64,000 bases of DNA from Mycobacterium stomatepiae (GCF_010731715.1 NZ_AP022587.1:2170001-2234000); one strand, 5' to 3'. Counted from the first letter of the stretch, positions 35,332 through 44,651 are shown. The notes: a model not told the origin generated them from the letters alone. A program made the numbers and translations.

Positions 35332-35735
35332 AGCTGATTGAGTTTCTCCAACTCGGCCGCGAACAGCATGCGATCGAAGTAGCAGCGCTCGAGAATCAAC
35401 CGGTTTCCGTCGAAACCGAACAGGTTGACGCTCAGCATGTCAACCGCCGTCCCGGGACAGGTCGTTCGTGTTTCGACGAGTACCCCGTTGGCGGCGTGGA
35501 AGATTCCCACCGCGCTGTAATGCATTCGCGGCAGGCTTTCCCACTGCGCAAGGATCATCTGGCGAACCTCGGCGTCGCCGTCGTAGACCGTTGCCGTGGG
35601 CACGATCTCGTACCGGGGGTGCGCGAACGTCGCCATGATGCCCTCGAGGTCGCGCTCGTTCTCGGCGGCAACATGGCGAAGCACGAGCGCTTCGCGCTCT
35701 CGCGCGAGATCCGCTGGGGACGGCACGCGGGTCAC
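35322..35735 (-). CDS. NTF2/SnoaL-like family protein
   Basis: A 137-residue cone-fold protein with the N-terminal LVLRHVAAENERDLEGIMATF helix and C-terminal LFGFDGNRLILERCYFDRM. It is the compact form of the family, unlike the extended members at 24279 and 44648. The GTG at 35735 overlaps the OB-fold gene stop by 4 nt. It is last in a five-gene operon that starts with the LLM flavoprotein. Its reaction cannot be predicted. Confidence 0.8.
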   Translation of the reverse strand: MTRVPSPADLAREREALVLRHVAAENERDLEGIMATFAHPRYEIVPTATVYDGDAEVRQMILAQWESLPRMHYSAVGIFHAANGVLVETRTTCPGTAVDMLSVNLFGFDGNRLILERCYFDRMLFAAELEKLNQLHD

Positions 35736-36136
35736 CTTCGCTCGAACGTGGGCAGGTTTCGCCCGTCCGGCAATGGGATCCAGGCGATGCGTACCGCATC
35801 GCCCACCCGTGGCGGTGGCCCGAAGACGTTGGACATCATGCGGGCATTCTCGGCGAGATCAACCAACACCACCGAGTAGGGCACCTTGTCGGCAAGCGCG
35901 GGTAGCGCGGGGCGGTGGTGCACGCTCACGGCGTACACGACGCCGTCGCCGGATAACCGCTCCCAGCGCAGCGCATCCGCTCCGCAGTGCGGGCACATCA
36001 CGCGCGGGTACCACACCAGTCGTGTGCAGTCCGCGCATCGCTGCATGTGCAGCTCGCGCTCGCGGGTCGCCTCCCAGAACGGGGCTGATGCCGAACTGGG
36101 CTCCGGAACCGGAACAACCGCGGGCTCTGGGTTCAC
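35732..36136 (-). CDS. Zinc-ribbon OB-fold (DUF35) protein, thiolase partner
   Basis: A 134-residue DUF35 protein. CADC and CPHCG, about 13 residues apart, form the N-terminal zinc ribbon, and the rest is the OB fold (VYAVSVHHRPALPAL, PYSVVLVDL, GDAVRIAW). The GTG at 36136 overlaps the thiolase-like gene stop as GTGA. DUF35 proteins are known partners of thiolase-like Ltp aldolases, and I infer a complex with the gene directly upstream. Confidence 0.87.
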   Translation of the reverse strand: MNPEPAVVPVPEPSSASAPFWEATRERELHMQRCADCTRLVWYPRVMCPHCGADALRWERLSGDGVVYAVSVHHRPALPALADKVPYSVVLVDLAENARMMSNVFGPPPRVGDAVRIAWIPLPDGRNLPTFERR

Positions 36137-37302
36137 AGCGTTGCGTCCGTTCCCAGAATCACCGTCGACGTCGCCGAGAACACCCCGCCGGTGCCGTGAG
36201 CAAGCGCCACGTTCGCGCCCGCGACCTGACGTTCCTCGCATTCGCCGCGCAGCTGTCGAGTCGCCTCGACGAGCAGGAAGGAGCCGAAGGCACCCGGGTG
36301 GGTGTAGGCGAGTCCGCCGCCCGTCGTCTGCCCCGGCAGCGCACCGCCCGGTGCCAGTGCGCCGCTGCCCGCGTAGGGACCACCCTCGCCCTTCTTGCAG
36401 AAACCCAGATCCTCGAGAGCGAGCAGGACGGTGATGGTGAAGGAATCGTAGAGCTCGACCACGTCGACATCCTCGGGAGTCAGCCCGGCGGTGCCGAATG
36501 CGGCTGGACCCGACACCGCACCCGGGGTCACCGTCAGATCGGGCATCTGCGAGATCATCGCGTGTGACGCTGCGGATGCCGCGCCGAGCAGGTACGCCGG
36601 CGACTTCGACAGCGTCGCAGCCTTTTCGGCACTGGTGACGACAATCGCCGCGGCACCGTCGGTGACGAGACAGCATTCGAGTTTGTGCATCGGCTCGGCC
36701 AGGCAGCCGGAGCCGAGCACGTCGTCGACGGTGATCGGGTCTCGCAGATGTGCGCGCGGGTTGCGCGTGGCCCATGTCCTGGTGTCCACCGCGATTTGAG
36801 CGAGTTGTTCGGCGGTGGTTCCGAACTCGGCCATGTGCCGGTTGGCCGCCAGCGCGTACGCGCTGATCGGCAGCATCACACCGAACGGGGTTTCCCACTC
36901 GAGGCGCTCCGGTGTCGCGAACACACCGAGTCCCTTCTCGCCCCGCTTGCGCGCCGCACGGGGGGTGGCGGCGTAGACGATCACCACGGTTTCCGCCAAA
37001 CCGGCCGCGATGGCGGCCGCGGCGTGCTCGACGTAGAGGCCGTAACTCGCTCCGCCGGTCTGCGTCGCATCGGTGAAACGCGGTGTGATACCGAGGTATT
37101 CGGCCAACTCGACCGAATGCATGAGGGTGCCGCCGGTGCAGCTGCACAGCCCGTCGACCTCGCGCAGCGACAACCCGGCATCCGCCACCGCCGCGCGAAT
37201 GACGCGAGCCTCGAGCTCGCGCAGCGGGACGTCGATGATCCCGTCGGGCGACACCTCGTCGGCGACCCCGACGATCGCGGCCGCGCCCCGGATCCCGGTC
37301 AT
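36133..37302 (-). CDS. Thiolase-like (Ltp-type) protein lacking the nucleophilic cysteine
   Basis: A 389-residue thiolase-fold protein. The segment that should hold the acylated cysteine reads TDATQTGGASYG, so the residue is Gln, and the C-terminal loop reads HGTGGVF rather than the usual cysteine-containing form. This matches non-thiolytic members such as the Ltp2 side-chain retro-aldolase more than true thiolases. Its ATG overlaps the acyl-CoA ligase stop by 4 nt and its stop overlaps the DUF35 gene, so the three are made together. Confidence 0.85.
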   Translation of the reverse strand: MTGIRGAAAIVGVADEVSPDGIIDVPLRELEARVIRAAVADAGLSLREVDGLCSCTGGTLMHSVELAEYLGITPRFTDATQTGGASYGLYVEHAAAAIAAGLAETVVIVYAATPRAARKRGEKGLGVFATPERLEWETPFGVMLPISAYALAANRHMAEFGTTAEQLAQIAVDTRTWATRNPRAHLRDPITVDDVLGSGCLAEPMHKLECCLVTDGAAAIVVTSAEKAATLSKSPAYLLGAASAASHAMISQMPDLTVTPGAVSGPAAFGTAGLTPEDVDVVELYDSFTITVLLALEDLGFCKKGEGGPYAGSGALAPGGALPGQTTGGGLAYTHPGAFGSFLLVEATRQLRGECEERQVAGANVALAHGTGGVFSATSTVILGTDATL

Positions 37303-38801
37303 GCCCGCACCTCCACCACGTCATCGAACAACTCGCGCAGCGCGGGTTGGCTGACCTTCATCGAAGGTGTGCGCGGCAACTCGCCGACGATGATGAGCCG
37401 GGCGGGCAGCTGATAGCGCGTCAACCGATCCCTCAGGAAATCGAGCAGTTCGTTCGCGTCCGCCGCGGCAGACGAGCACAGTTCGACCGCGGCCGCCGGG
37501 ACGGCGCCCAAGCGCTCGTCGGGCAGACCCGTGACTCCCGCGTCACGCACCGCGGGGTGACTTCGCAGCGCCTCGACGACGTCGGCGGGCGCCACCTTGA
37601 AGCCGCCGCGGATAATGATGTCGTCGGTGCGCCCGTCGACGTAAAGGAAGCCGTCGGCGTCGATGCGCCCAATGTCCGTGGTGCGCACCCATTCTCGACC
37701 TTCGGTGCGCACCTCGATCCGGCCCTGGGCGCCGGGGCCAAGTTCGGAATCGTCGTCCAGGGACACGATGCGAACCTCGCGGCCCCGCTGCGGACGTCCG
37801 ACGCTGCCGCGCTTGGACGTCGCCCATTCGCGGTGCAATGCGAGGTTCCAGCCGGCCACCCCACCGGCGAACTCGGTGGCGCCGTAGGAGGGCATCACGG
37901 CCACGTCGTAGCGCTTCTCGAAGGCCTCCTGGACGGTGACCGGCAAATGTGCGGTGCCCGAGGTGACCACCTCGACGCTGGCGAAGACCTCTGGCTCGAC
38001 GTGAGCGTCGAGCACCATCGATAGCGCAGATGGCACCAGGCTTACCGCCCTCGGCTGGTGCCGCAGCACGAGATCGACGAAGTCGGTCACCCGGAAGCGC
38101 TCGAGCAGGGCGATGCGGCGGCCTTCACAGAGATTCATCAGTGTGCGGAAGAGCCCGGACATGTGTACCAGCGGCGAACTGACGATGGCGACCCCGGAGC
38201 GCAACCGGGGTTGGTTGTTGCCGGAACCGGAATAATGCGCGGCCGCCACGGCAACCGTGTTGCCGAATGCTTGGTACGTCAGGGGAATTCGCTTCGGCGG
38301 CCCCGTCGTGCCGCTGGTCAGCATCTCCACTGCGATGCCGTCGGGTTCGGGCCGGAACGGACCGGGCCCGGGCGCTTCCAGACCCGTCACCGCCGTCACC
38401 CCGGCGGGGTCGTTCGCGACACGCAGGCCCAGCGCGCCGGTGGCGGCATCCCGAACACCCACGCGCTGCCAATCCGATTCAAGGGCGATGACGGCAGCCA
38501 AGTTGAGCTCGGCGATGTCGGCACTCAGACCGGTGTCCCCCTGCGCGGCGTTTACGGTGACCGTCGTTGCCCCGGCGAGAAGCACACCGATCAGAGCTCC
38601 CACCATCGCGGGGTGGTTGCGCAGCACCACACTGACCGGGGCGCCGGCATCTAATCCCGTTGCGGTGAGCCGTTGTTCGACTTCGGTGGCGATAGTGTGC
38701 AGCGCCGCCCAGTCGGTCCACTCGCCGGCGAACTCGATGGCGGGCTCACCTGGGTCCAGTGTCAGTACCGTCCGGAGCCGTTCGGCGAGTTCGTTGCTCA
38801 C
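37299..38801 (-). CDS. AMP-forming acyl-CoA synthetase (FadD-like)
   Basis: A 500-residue ANL-superfamily ligase. MLTSGTTGPPKRIPLTYQ is the phosphate-binding loop, SYGATEF the A5 motif, YVDGRTDDIIIRGGFKVAP the hinge, and PRTPSMKVSQ carries the likely catalytic Lys near the C-terminus. It activates a carboxylic acid to the acyl-AMP and then the CoA ester. The GTG at 38801 overlaps the LLM gene stop by 4 nt. It feeds CoA esters to the thiolase-like/DUF35 pair next in the operon. Confidence 0.9.
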   Translation of the reverse strand: MSNELAERLRTVLTLDPGEPAIEFAGEWTDWAALHTIATEVEQRLTATGLDAGAPVSVVLRNHPAMVGALIGVLLAGATTVTVNAAQGDTGLSADIAELNLAAVIALESDWQRVGVRDAATGALGLRVANDPAGVTAVTGLEAPGPGPFRPEPDGIAVEMLTSGTTGPPKRIPLTYQAFGNTVAVAAAHYSGSGNNQPRLRSGVAIVSSPLVHMSGLFRTLMNLCEGRRIALLERFRVTDFVDLVLRHQPRAVSLVPSALSMVLDAHVEPEVFASVEVVTSGTAHLPVTVQEAFEKRYDVAVMPSYGATEFAGGVAGWNLALHREWATSKRGSVGRPQRGREVRIVSLDDDSELGPGAQGRIEVRTEGREWVRTTDIGRIDADGFLYVDGRTDDIIIRGGFKVAPADVVEALRSHPAVRDAGVTGLPDERLGAVPAAAVELCSSAAADANELLDFLRDRLTRYQLPARLIIVGELPRTPSMKVSQPALRELFDDVVEVRA

Positions 38802-39871
38802 ACCGGGGCTGCCGAGAGTTCGGTGGCGGCCGGGATCACTTCCTGGGCGAACAGCTTCATGGAGTCGTAGACCTTGGCCCGATCCATGGCCCCACCGCGA
38901 GACATGCGCAGCATGATGTTGCGCCACCCCATGTCGATGACGGTCCGCATTTTGTCGATGATGCGGTCCGGGCTACCCATCAGCGTCAGGTGCGAGTTGA
39001 ACACCTGCTCGTAGCTCTGCTTGTCGTGCTTCTCGAACCAGTCGGAATAGGCCTTGTAGTCGGCCGGTATCTCGCCGCCGCGTTCGAAGGGATTCGAGTA
39101 CGCCCGATGCCTTTCGATGGACAATTCGACACTCTCGCGCGGGTAGGTTCGGGCGAACGCATCGTCGTTGTGGCAGAACGCATTCAACAGCGCCCAGACG
39201 TTCTCGGTGGCAGCAGCGAGACCCTTCTTTGCCTGGGTCTCCAAGTAGATGTCCAGCGCTCCCTGCAGGTCCGGGTCCACGGTGTAGGGATTGCCGATGA
39301 TGGCACCAAAGCCTTTGTCGGCCAACCATTCAAAGCTCGACGGAGTCTTCATCACCGTCCCCCATATTGGTATGGGTTGCTGTGCCGGCCGTGGGTAAAT
39401 CGTTACGTCGTCGAGCTGGAAGTACTTCCCGTCGTAACTGACGCCCTCCTGGGAGAGGAGAAGGTTCACGATCTCGAGGCACTCCTGGTACCGGCCGGTG
39501 GCCTCGTCCATCGGGATCCCGAAACCCTTGAACTCGTGAGCTTGATAGCCGCGCCCGAAGCCGGCGTCGAACCGCCCGCCTGACAGAACGTCCACCATCG
39601 CGATGCGCTCGGCTAACTGGATAGGGTTGTGGAACGGACTGACCATGCACGCGGTGCCGATGCGGATGCGCTTGGTCTGAGCCGCAATGGCCGACGCCAT
39701 CAGCGGAAGGTCGGCCAGCATGCCGTATGGCGAGAAGTGGTGTTCGGCCAGCCAGACCTCGTCGTAGCCGAGTTCCTCGGCCCAGCGCGCCTCCTCCAGC
39801 ACATTGGCCAACACCTCTTGATCCGAGAGATGGTTGGGCTTGTCGCCGAGGATGAAAACGCCGAATTTCAT
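38798..39871 (-). CDS. LLM-class flavin-dependent oxidoreductase
   Basis: A 357-residue luciferase-like TIM barrel. MKFGVFILGD opens the first strand; DEVWLAEHHF, RIRIGTACMVSPFHNP and DAGFGRGYQAHEFKGFG are typical. Members use FMN or F420 and can be monooxygenases or dehydrogenases, including Baeyer-Villiger-like enzymes. The ATG at 39871 follows GGGGAG. It is the first gene of a five-gene operon (LLM, ligase, thiolase-like, DUF35, NTF2-like), so it may act on the substrate before CoA activation. Confidence 0.9.
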   Translation of the reverse strand: MKFGVFILGDKPNHLSDQEVLANVLEEARWAEELGYDEVWLAEHHFSPYGMLADLPLMASAIAAQTKRIRIGTACMVSPFHNPIQLAERIAMVDVLSGGRFDAGFGRGYQAHEFKGFGIPMDEATGRYQECLEIVNLLLSQEGVSYDGKYFQLDDVTIYPRPAQQPIPIWGTVMKTPSSFEWLADKGFGAIIGNPYTVDPDLQGALDIYLETQAKKGLAAATENVWALLNAFCHNDDAFARTYPRESVELSIERHRAYSNPFERGGEIPADYKAYSDWFEKHDKQSYEQVFNSHLTLMGSPDRIIDKMRTVIDMGWRNIMLRMSRGGAMDRAKVYDSMKLFAQEVIPAATELSAAPV

Positions 39872-39915
39872 AGGACTGCTCCCCACAAACTAGTTGCAGT
39901 TACTGCGACTATATT

Positions 39916-39938
39916 GCACGATTGAACATATCACGTCA
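39916..39938. promoter_or_regulatory. Operator-like element between the LLM and MaoC operons
   Basis: GAAC-ATATCAC-GTCA (39924-39938) with the minus-strand 13-mer TGTTCAATCGTGC (39928-39916), identical to that at 35319-35331. It can control both divergent operons. Confidence 0.5.
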
Positions 39939-39971
39939 ATCTGTTCGGTGCTTGATCTGAGAGGTTCGCAA

Positions 39972-40796
39972 TTGGCCGTCACCACCGAAGCCGTGGGTAC
40001 CAGGCTCGATCCGACGACGTTCACGTGGACCGAGACTGACGTCATCCTGTACGCGCTGGGCGTGGGCGCCCGGCCGCCGGCCGACCTCGACTTGCTCAAC
40101 GAAGTGGGTGGTCCTTCGGTGTTGCCCACCTTCGCGCTACTCGCCAACTGGTGGGCAATCAAGGATCTGCGCGCAGTGCTGGGATTGGGCAGCTACCCGA
40201 TCGTGCATGGCGGACAATCCCTCACCGTCACCCGACCGTTGCAGCCGCGCGGTGAACTGACGGTGACCGGCGAGGTCACCGCCGTGTGGGACAAGGGCAA
40301 GCACGCGTCGATCGAGGTGACGACACACGGAACCGACGCCGCAGGATCGGTGTTCGTCGCCACGGGGCAGACGATGGTGCTGGGCGGTGGCGGCTTCGGC
40401 GGTGAGCGCGGCCCGGCGGCACCCGATGATCCCGAAGGGCCGGCCGACGTCACCGTCGACGACGAAGTCCGACTTGAACAAGCCGCCGTGTATCGACTCA
40501 GCGGCGATCGCAACCAGCTGCATATTGATCCGGCCGCTGCACGCAAGGCCGGCTTCGACGACGTCTTCCTGCACGGACTCTGCACTTTCGGGTTCGCGGC
40601 GCGCGCGCTCATCGACAGCGTGGCCAAGGGCGACCCAACTGCGCTGCACTCAATCAGCTGCCGCTTCGCCAAACCCGTCATGCTCGGCGCCCCGCTACGC
40701 ACCGAGGTCTGGCGCGAGGGCGAGCAAGTGCGGTTTCGCACGAGTCAGGGATCCGCCATCGCCTTGTCCGCCGGCGCCGCGACGCTGAGAGGATGA
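39972..40796 (+). CDS. MaoC-type (R)-specific enoyl-CoA hydratase, double hot dog
   Basis: A 274-residue double hot-dog hydratase. The hydratase-2 motif is YRLSGDRNQLHIDPAAARKAG followed by FLHGLCTFG, with the catalytic Asp and His in place; the usual NPLH reads NQLH. It should hydrate an enoyl-CoA to the (R)-3-hydroxyacyl-CoA. I prefer the TTG at 39972, 7 nt after GAGAGG; a GTG at 39948 is possible. It overlaps a TetR gene by 4 nt, and an SDR follows that could oxidise the 3-hydroxy product. Confidence 0.88.
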   Translation: MAVTTEAVGTRLDPTTFTWTETDVILYALGVGARPPADLDLLNEVGGPSVLPTFALLANWWAIKDLRAVLGLGSYPIVHGGQSLTVTRPLQPRGELTVTGEVTAVWDKGKHASIEVTTHGTDAAGSVFVATGQTMVLGGGGFGGERGPAAPDDPEGPADVTVDDEVRLEQAAVYRLSGDRNQLHIDPAAARKAGFDDVFLHGLCTFGFAARALIDSVAKGDPTALHSISCRFAKPVMLGAPLRTEVWREGEQVRFRTSQGSAIALSAGAATLRG

Positions 40797-41425
40797 CGAC
40801 CATGGACCAGCGACGCGTACGCGGCCAGCGCAATCGGCAGGCACTCTTACACGCCGCGGTCGAACTGTTCGGGACGAACGGCTACGAATCCACCACGGTC
40901 GAACAGATCTCAGCCCTGGCCGGAGTCGCGCCCCGCACCTTCTTCCATCACTTCGCGGCCAAGGAAGACATCCTCTTCGACGGCTATACCGACCGCCTCG
41001 ACGCGGCGACGCGCCGCTTCCGCGAATCTCGATCGAGTTCGCTGTGGGGCGCGCTCGCCGAGGCGTCCGCCGCCGTCGCCGAGGCGATCAGCGCACAGCC
41101 GGAGATGTTCCTGGTGCGCGCACGCATGTACGCGCGTCATCCCGACCTTCGCGCTACCCGTCTGCGCATCAATGACGACTGGATGGGTCAGATGACCGAC
41201 GAGGTAGCCCGCTGGCTCGACATCGATGCACGCACTGACCTACGCCCCCGACTGGCCGTCATCGTCGTCAACGGCGCCAACCGCGCCGCGATCGACACCT
41301 GGGTGGCCGGCGACGGGCTCGGTGACATCACGGCCCTGATGTCTCAAGCGATACAGCTGTCTCGGCCGTCGATCACCCGGATCGAGCGCCTTGTCAAGGC
41401 CGAGAGGAACAGCCGTGTCGGATGA
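40793..41425 (+). CDS. TetR/AcrR family transcriptional regulator
   Basis: A 210-residue TetR regulator with a clear N-terminal helix-turn-helix (STTVEQISALAGVAPRTFF, HHFAAKEDILFDG). The region after residue 60 is the ligand-binding domain. The ATG at 40793 overlaps the MaoC stop as ATGA; an ATG at 40802 is an alternative. Lying within a catabolic operon that has the common operator at its promoter (39924-39938), it is a prime candidate for the regulator that binds the shared GAAC-N7-GTTC element. Confidence 0.9.
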   Translation: MTTMDQRRVRGQRNRQALLHAAVELFGTNGYESTTVEQISALAGVAPRTFFHHFAAKEDILFDGYTDRLDAATRRFRESRSSSLWGALAEASAAVAEAISAQPEMFLVRARMYARHPDLRATRLRINDDWMGQMTDEVARWLDIDARTDLRPRLAVIVVNGANRAAIDTWVAGDGLGDITALMSQAIQLSRPSITRIERLVKAERNSRVG

Positions 41426-42161
41426 TCGTCGGCTGGCCGTGGTCACCGGCGGTGCACGGGGAATCGGCGAGGCCATCGTTGCTGAACTCGTCGAGGCGAA
41501 CTACCGAGTCGCGGTCATCGATGTCAACGGCAAGGCCATCGCGAGAGCGCGCGAAACCGATTCTGCGCGTGCGGGTTCGGTGCTCCCGGTCGAATTGTCG
41601 ATCACCAACCGACACGCGGTCGAACACGAACTTGCCGCACTCGCCCGTGTGCACGGCCCCATTCGGGCGCTCGTCAACAACGCTGGAATGACGCTCCCGG
41701 CGTCCTTCCTCGACCAGACCGACGAGGATTGGGACCGTATCATGGTGGTCAGCCTCACCGGCACTTTCATCATGGCTCAGGTCGCTGCGCGCCAGATGGT
41801 CGACGCGCATGAGGGCGCCATCGTCAACATCAGCTCGGTATCCGCCCACGGGGTGCGCACGGGGCCACCCGCCTACGCGGCCGCGAAAGCCGGCGTCGGG
41901 GGGCTCAGCAGACTGATGGCTGTGCAATTGGGTCCACTGGGCGTGCGGGTCAACACCGTCGTTGTGGGGACGACCGCCACACCCTGGTTGCTGTCCAAAA
42001 AGTCGGCCGCCGAACTCGACACGATGCGCGAATCGACGCTCACCGGCGCAATCGGCGAGCCGGACGACATCGCGAAAACCGTCGCGTTCCTGTGCTCTGA
42101 TGCGGCCAAACACGTCACCGGACAGCTGATCTCGGTCTCGGGTGGCCAGTGGATGCCGTGA
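41415..42161 (+). CDS. Short-chain dehydrogenase/reductase (SDR, FabG-like)
   Basis: A 248-residue classical SDR. TGGARGIG (11-18), NNAG (88-91) and the Ser141, Tyr154, Lys158 set are intact, and the C-terminal GQLISVSGGQWMP fits the family. GAGAGG lies 7 nt before the GTG at 41415, which is inside the TetR gene by 11 nt. After a MaoC hydratase it would naturally oxidise a 3-hydroxyacyl-CoA to the 3-oxo form. Confidence 0.9.
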   Translation: MSDDRRLAVVTGGARGIGEAIVAELVEANYRVAVIDVNGKAIARARETDSARAGSVLPVELSITNRHAVEHELAALARVHGPIRALVNNAGMTLPASFLDQTDEDWDRIMVVSLTGTFIMAQVAARQMVDAHEGAIVNISSVSAHGVRTGPPAYAAAKAGVGGLSRLMAVQLGPLGVRVNTVVVGTTATPWLLSKKSAAELDTMRESTLTGAIGEPDDIAKTVAFLCSDAAKHVTGQLISVSGGQWMP

Positions 42162-42234
42162 GGACAATCGACCGTACGATATGACAGATATTGATAAACT
42201 GTTCAGTTGACGGTGTGCAGCAAAGGGGCTCGGA

Positions 42235-43002
42235 GTGCAGCTAGAACGTATTCTGTTCGACGTCAGCGAGCACGTCGCCACGATCACCCTCAACAGGCCC
42301 GAACGACTCAACGCCACCGACGACCGAGCACGTTCCGAACTCGGGTGGGCATGGGGCCAAGTCCGTGAGAACCCCGACATCAGGGCCGCCATCATCACCG
42401 GTGCGGGCGACCGCGCGTTCTGTGCCGGGCAGGACATCAGGGCGACGGCCTCGGACGGCATCCGCAACAAGGTGCCCGGCTCGCGGTTGCATCACAACGT
42501 CTGGAAGCCCGTCATCTGCGCGCTCAACGGAATGGTCGTCGGCGGCGGCCTGCACCAGGTCGCCGATTCCGACCTCATCATCGCCGCCGAGCACGCCGAA
42601 CTGATCGACACCCATCTGAAGGTGGGCAACGTGTTCGCGCTCGAGCCGGCTGTGCTCCTGCGCCGCATGCCCATCTCGATGGTCATGCAGCTCGCGTTGA
42701 TGACGAAAGACGGCCGGATCAGCGCCCAACGCGGCTACGAAATCGGTTTGATCAACGAAGTGGTGCCGAGCGGGCGTCTGCAAGACCGTGCGCGGGAGAT
42801 CGCGCTGTCGATCGCAACGCTGTCTCCCGCGACCACCCAGGCTTCAATCAAGGCCATGTGGACCAGTTTGGACGTGGGGCTGCATGCCGCGAACGACGTA
42901 GCCTACCGCTATGTGCTGCACCATCAGATGACCCACCCCGACTACCGCGAGGGAATGGTCGCGTTCGCCGAGAAGCGCGAACCACGTTGGGCCGACGAAT
43001 GA
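42235..43002 (+). CDS. Enoyl-CoA hydratase/isomerase family protein
   Basis: A 255-residue crotonase-fold protein. TLNRPERLNATDDRARS, AFCAGQDIRATASDG and NGMVVGGGLHQVADSDLIIA are the core segments. AAAGGGG precedes the GTG at 42235. It starts a four-gene operon with an acyl-CoA ligase, an extended NTF2-like protein and an acyl-CoA dehydrogenase; all junctions overlap or abut. A GTTC half-site at 42201-42204 lies in its promoter. Confidence 0.88.
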   Translation: MQLERILFDVSEHVATITLNRPERLNATDDRARSELGWAWGQVRENPDIRAAIITGAGDRAFCAGQDIRATASDGIRNKVPGSRLHHNVWKPVICALNGMVVGGGLHQVADSDLIIAAEHAELIDTHLKVGNVFALEPAVLLRRMPISMVMQLALMTKDGRISAQRGYEIGLINEVVPSGRLQDRAREIALSIATLSPATTQASIKAMWTSLDVGLHAANDVAYRYVLHHQMTHPDYREGMVAFAEKREPRWADE

Positions 43003-44651
43003 CTCCGACAGCCGCGACGTCGGCCGACTCGGCAGCCAGGACGTTCCACTATTCTCCGCTCCCCTACCAGCCCGCCATGCCTACCATGCTGGCCTCCGTC
43101 GTCACCGAACACGGCTCATCCGATCTGGTCGTCACATGCCTCGAAGGCGGATCAGTCGAACGAATCACCTACGCGCAGGCCTACATTGACTCCGCGACCA
43201 TGGCGGCACGACTGATCAACGCCGGCGTGACCAAAGGCGTCCGCGTGGGGATCCTGGCCCCTAACGGCCCTGAGTTCGTCGTGGCGTTTCTCGCCGTCAC
43301 CAGAATCGGCGCAGTCGCGGTGCCGCTCAACACCTTTCTTCAACCCGCGGAGTTGCGCTGGGTCCTTCGCGATGCCGACGTGCACACCGTCCTCTCGGTC
43401 GAATCGGTCCTCGGCAAGGATATGTTGGCCCGCCTGGCAACGGCCGCCGAAGGATTCGAGGTGCCACTGCGCTCTCGCGCACTTCCTCAACTACGTAACG
43501 TGCTCCCGCTGGTCGAGACGAGTGGGTGGCCTTGCGGATGGCCAGAGCCCGTCGCGCCCGACTTCTTGGCGGCATGTGAACGAACCGTCCGGCCCTCCGA
43601 TGACCTGTTGGTGATCTACACCTCGGGCAGCACGTCACACCCCAAAGGCATCGTCCACACCCACGGCACCGCGATCACACACTCGAGATTCATTGCTACA
43701 CAGCATGGCTGGAGCGGCGAAGACCGGATCTACGTGCCGATGGTGTTCTTCTGGGTGGCCGGGCTGATCTTCGGCTTCCTCGGCCCGCTCCAGCTGGGCG
43801 CTACGGTACTGACCGAGCACAAGTTCGACGCCGGCCACGTCCTGCGGCTCCTGGAACAGGAACGGGCCACCTACACCACCGGATTCCCGCACGTGGGCCC
43901 CGCTCTCGTCAATCACCCCGACTTCGCAACCACCGATCTGTCCCGGCTGCGCGAGGGATACCAACAGGCGCTGCTCGCTCCCGACCGGCGCACCTCCGAC
44001 CCTTCGTTGCGGGTTGCCCAGCTCGGTATGACGGAGACCTGTAGCAGTCACACCTGGTGGCCACCGCACGAAGAGGTTCCCGAAGCCAAGCGCGGCTCGC
44101 TCGGGGTTTCGGCGCCGGGCTACGAACACAAGGTGATCGACGAGCATGGTGTCGAGGTCCCCAACGGGGTGACGGGCGAGATCTGCGTGCGCGGCCCGGC
44201 ATTGCTGCGCGGCATGATCGGCAAGCAATGGCACGAGATCGTGGACCGCGACGGCTGGTTGCACACCAAAGATTCCGGTTACCGAGACGATGACGGACAT
44301 CTGTATTTCGCCGGACGGACCGACGAAATGATCAAGACGTCGGGCACGAATGTGGCCCCCATGGAGGTCGAAGCCGAGCTGCGCCGGCTTCCCGAAGTCC
44401 GGGTGGCCTACGTGGTCGGCGTGCCCGATCCGGAGCGGGGTGCGATCGTGAGTGCGGCGGTCGTGCTCAACGACGGCCACCGCGCCACCGCGGAGGATCT
44501 GATCGTGGCGTGCCGGGCGCGGCTGGCCGCGTACAAGGTGCCCAAGAAGTGGGTGATTTTGCCGGACGCGGAAACCCTGCCCTACACGACGACGGACAAG
44601 ATCGACAAGCGCCGTCTGGCGGTATTGATCAGCGAAGCTGCCCTGGCATGA
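42999..44651 (+). CDS. AMP-forming acyl-CoA synthetase (FadD-like)
   Basis: A 550-residue ANL ligase. VIYTSGSTSHPKGIVHTHG is the P-loop, LGMTETCSSH the A5 motif, YFAGRTDEMIKTSGTNVAP the hinge, and LPYTTTDKIDKRRL supplies the C-terminal Lys. It activates an organic acid to its CoA ester. The ATG at 42999 overlaps the hydratase stop as ATGA and its own stop overlaps the NTF2-like gene. It differs clearly from the ligase at 37299, so the island may process two acids. Confidence 0.9.
   Translation: MTPTAATSADSAARTFHYSPLPYQPAMPTMLASVVTEHGSSDLVVTCLEGGSVERITYAQAYIDSATMAARLINAGVTKGVRVGILAPNGPEFVVAFLAVTRIGAVAVPLNTFLQPAELRWVLRDADVHTVLSVESVLGKDMLARLATAAEGFEVPLRSRALPQLRNVLPLVETSGWPCGWPEPVAPDFLAACERTVRPSDDLLVIYTSGSTSHPKGIVHTHGTAITHSRFIATQHGWSGEDRIYVPMVFFWVAGLIFGFLGPLQLGATVLTEHKFDAGHVLRLLEQERATYTTGFPHVGPALVNHPDFATTDLSRLREGYQQALLAPDRRTSDPSLRVAQLGMTETCSSHTWWPPHEEVPEAKRGSLGVSAPGYEHKVIDEHGVEVPNGVTGEICVRGPALLRGMIGKQWHEIVDRDGWLHTKDSGYRDDDGHLYFAGRTDEMIKTSGTNVAPMEVEAELRRLPEVRVAYVVGVPDPERGAIVSAAVVLNDGHRATAEDLIVACRARLAAYKVPKKWVILPDAETLPYTTTDKIDKRRLAVLISEAALA

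Noticed and set aside
36137..37324. Upstream extension of the DUF35 gene
   Set aside because: The longer frame is out of register with the thiolase-like gene that clearly codes here; the GTG at 36136 with GTGA coupling is the real start.
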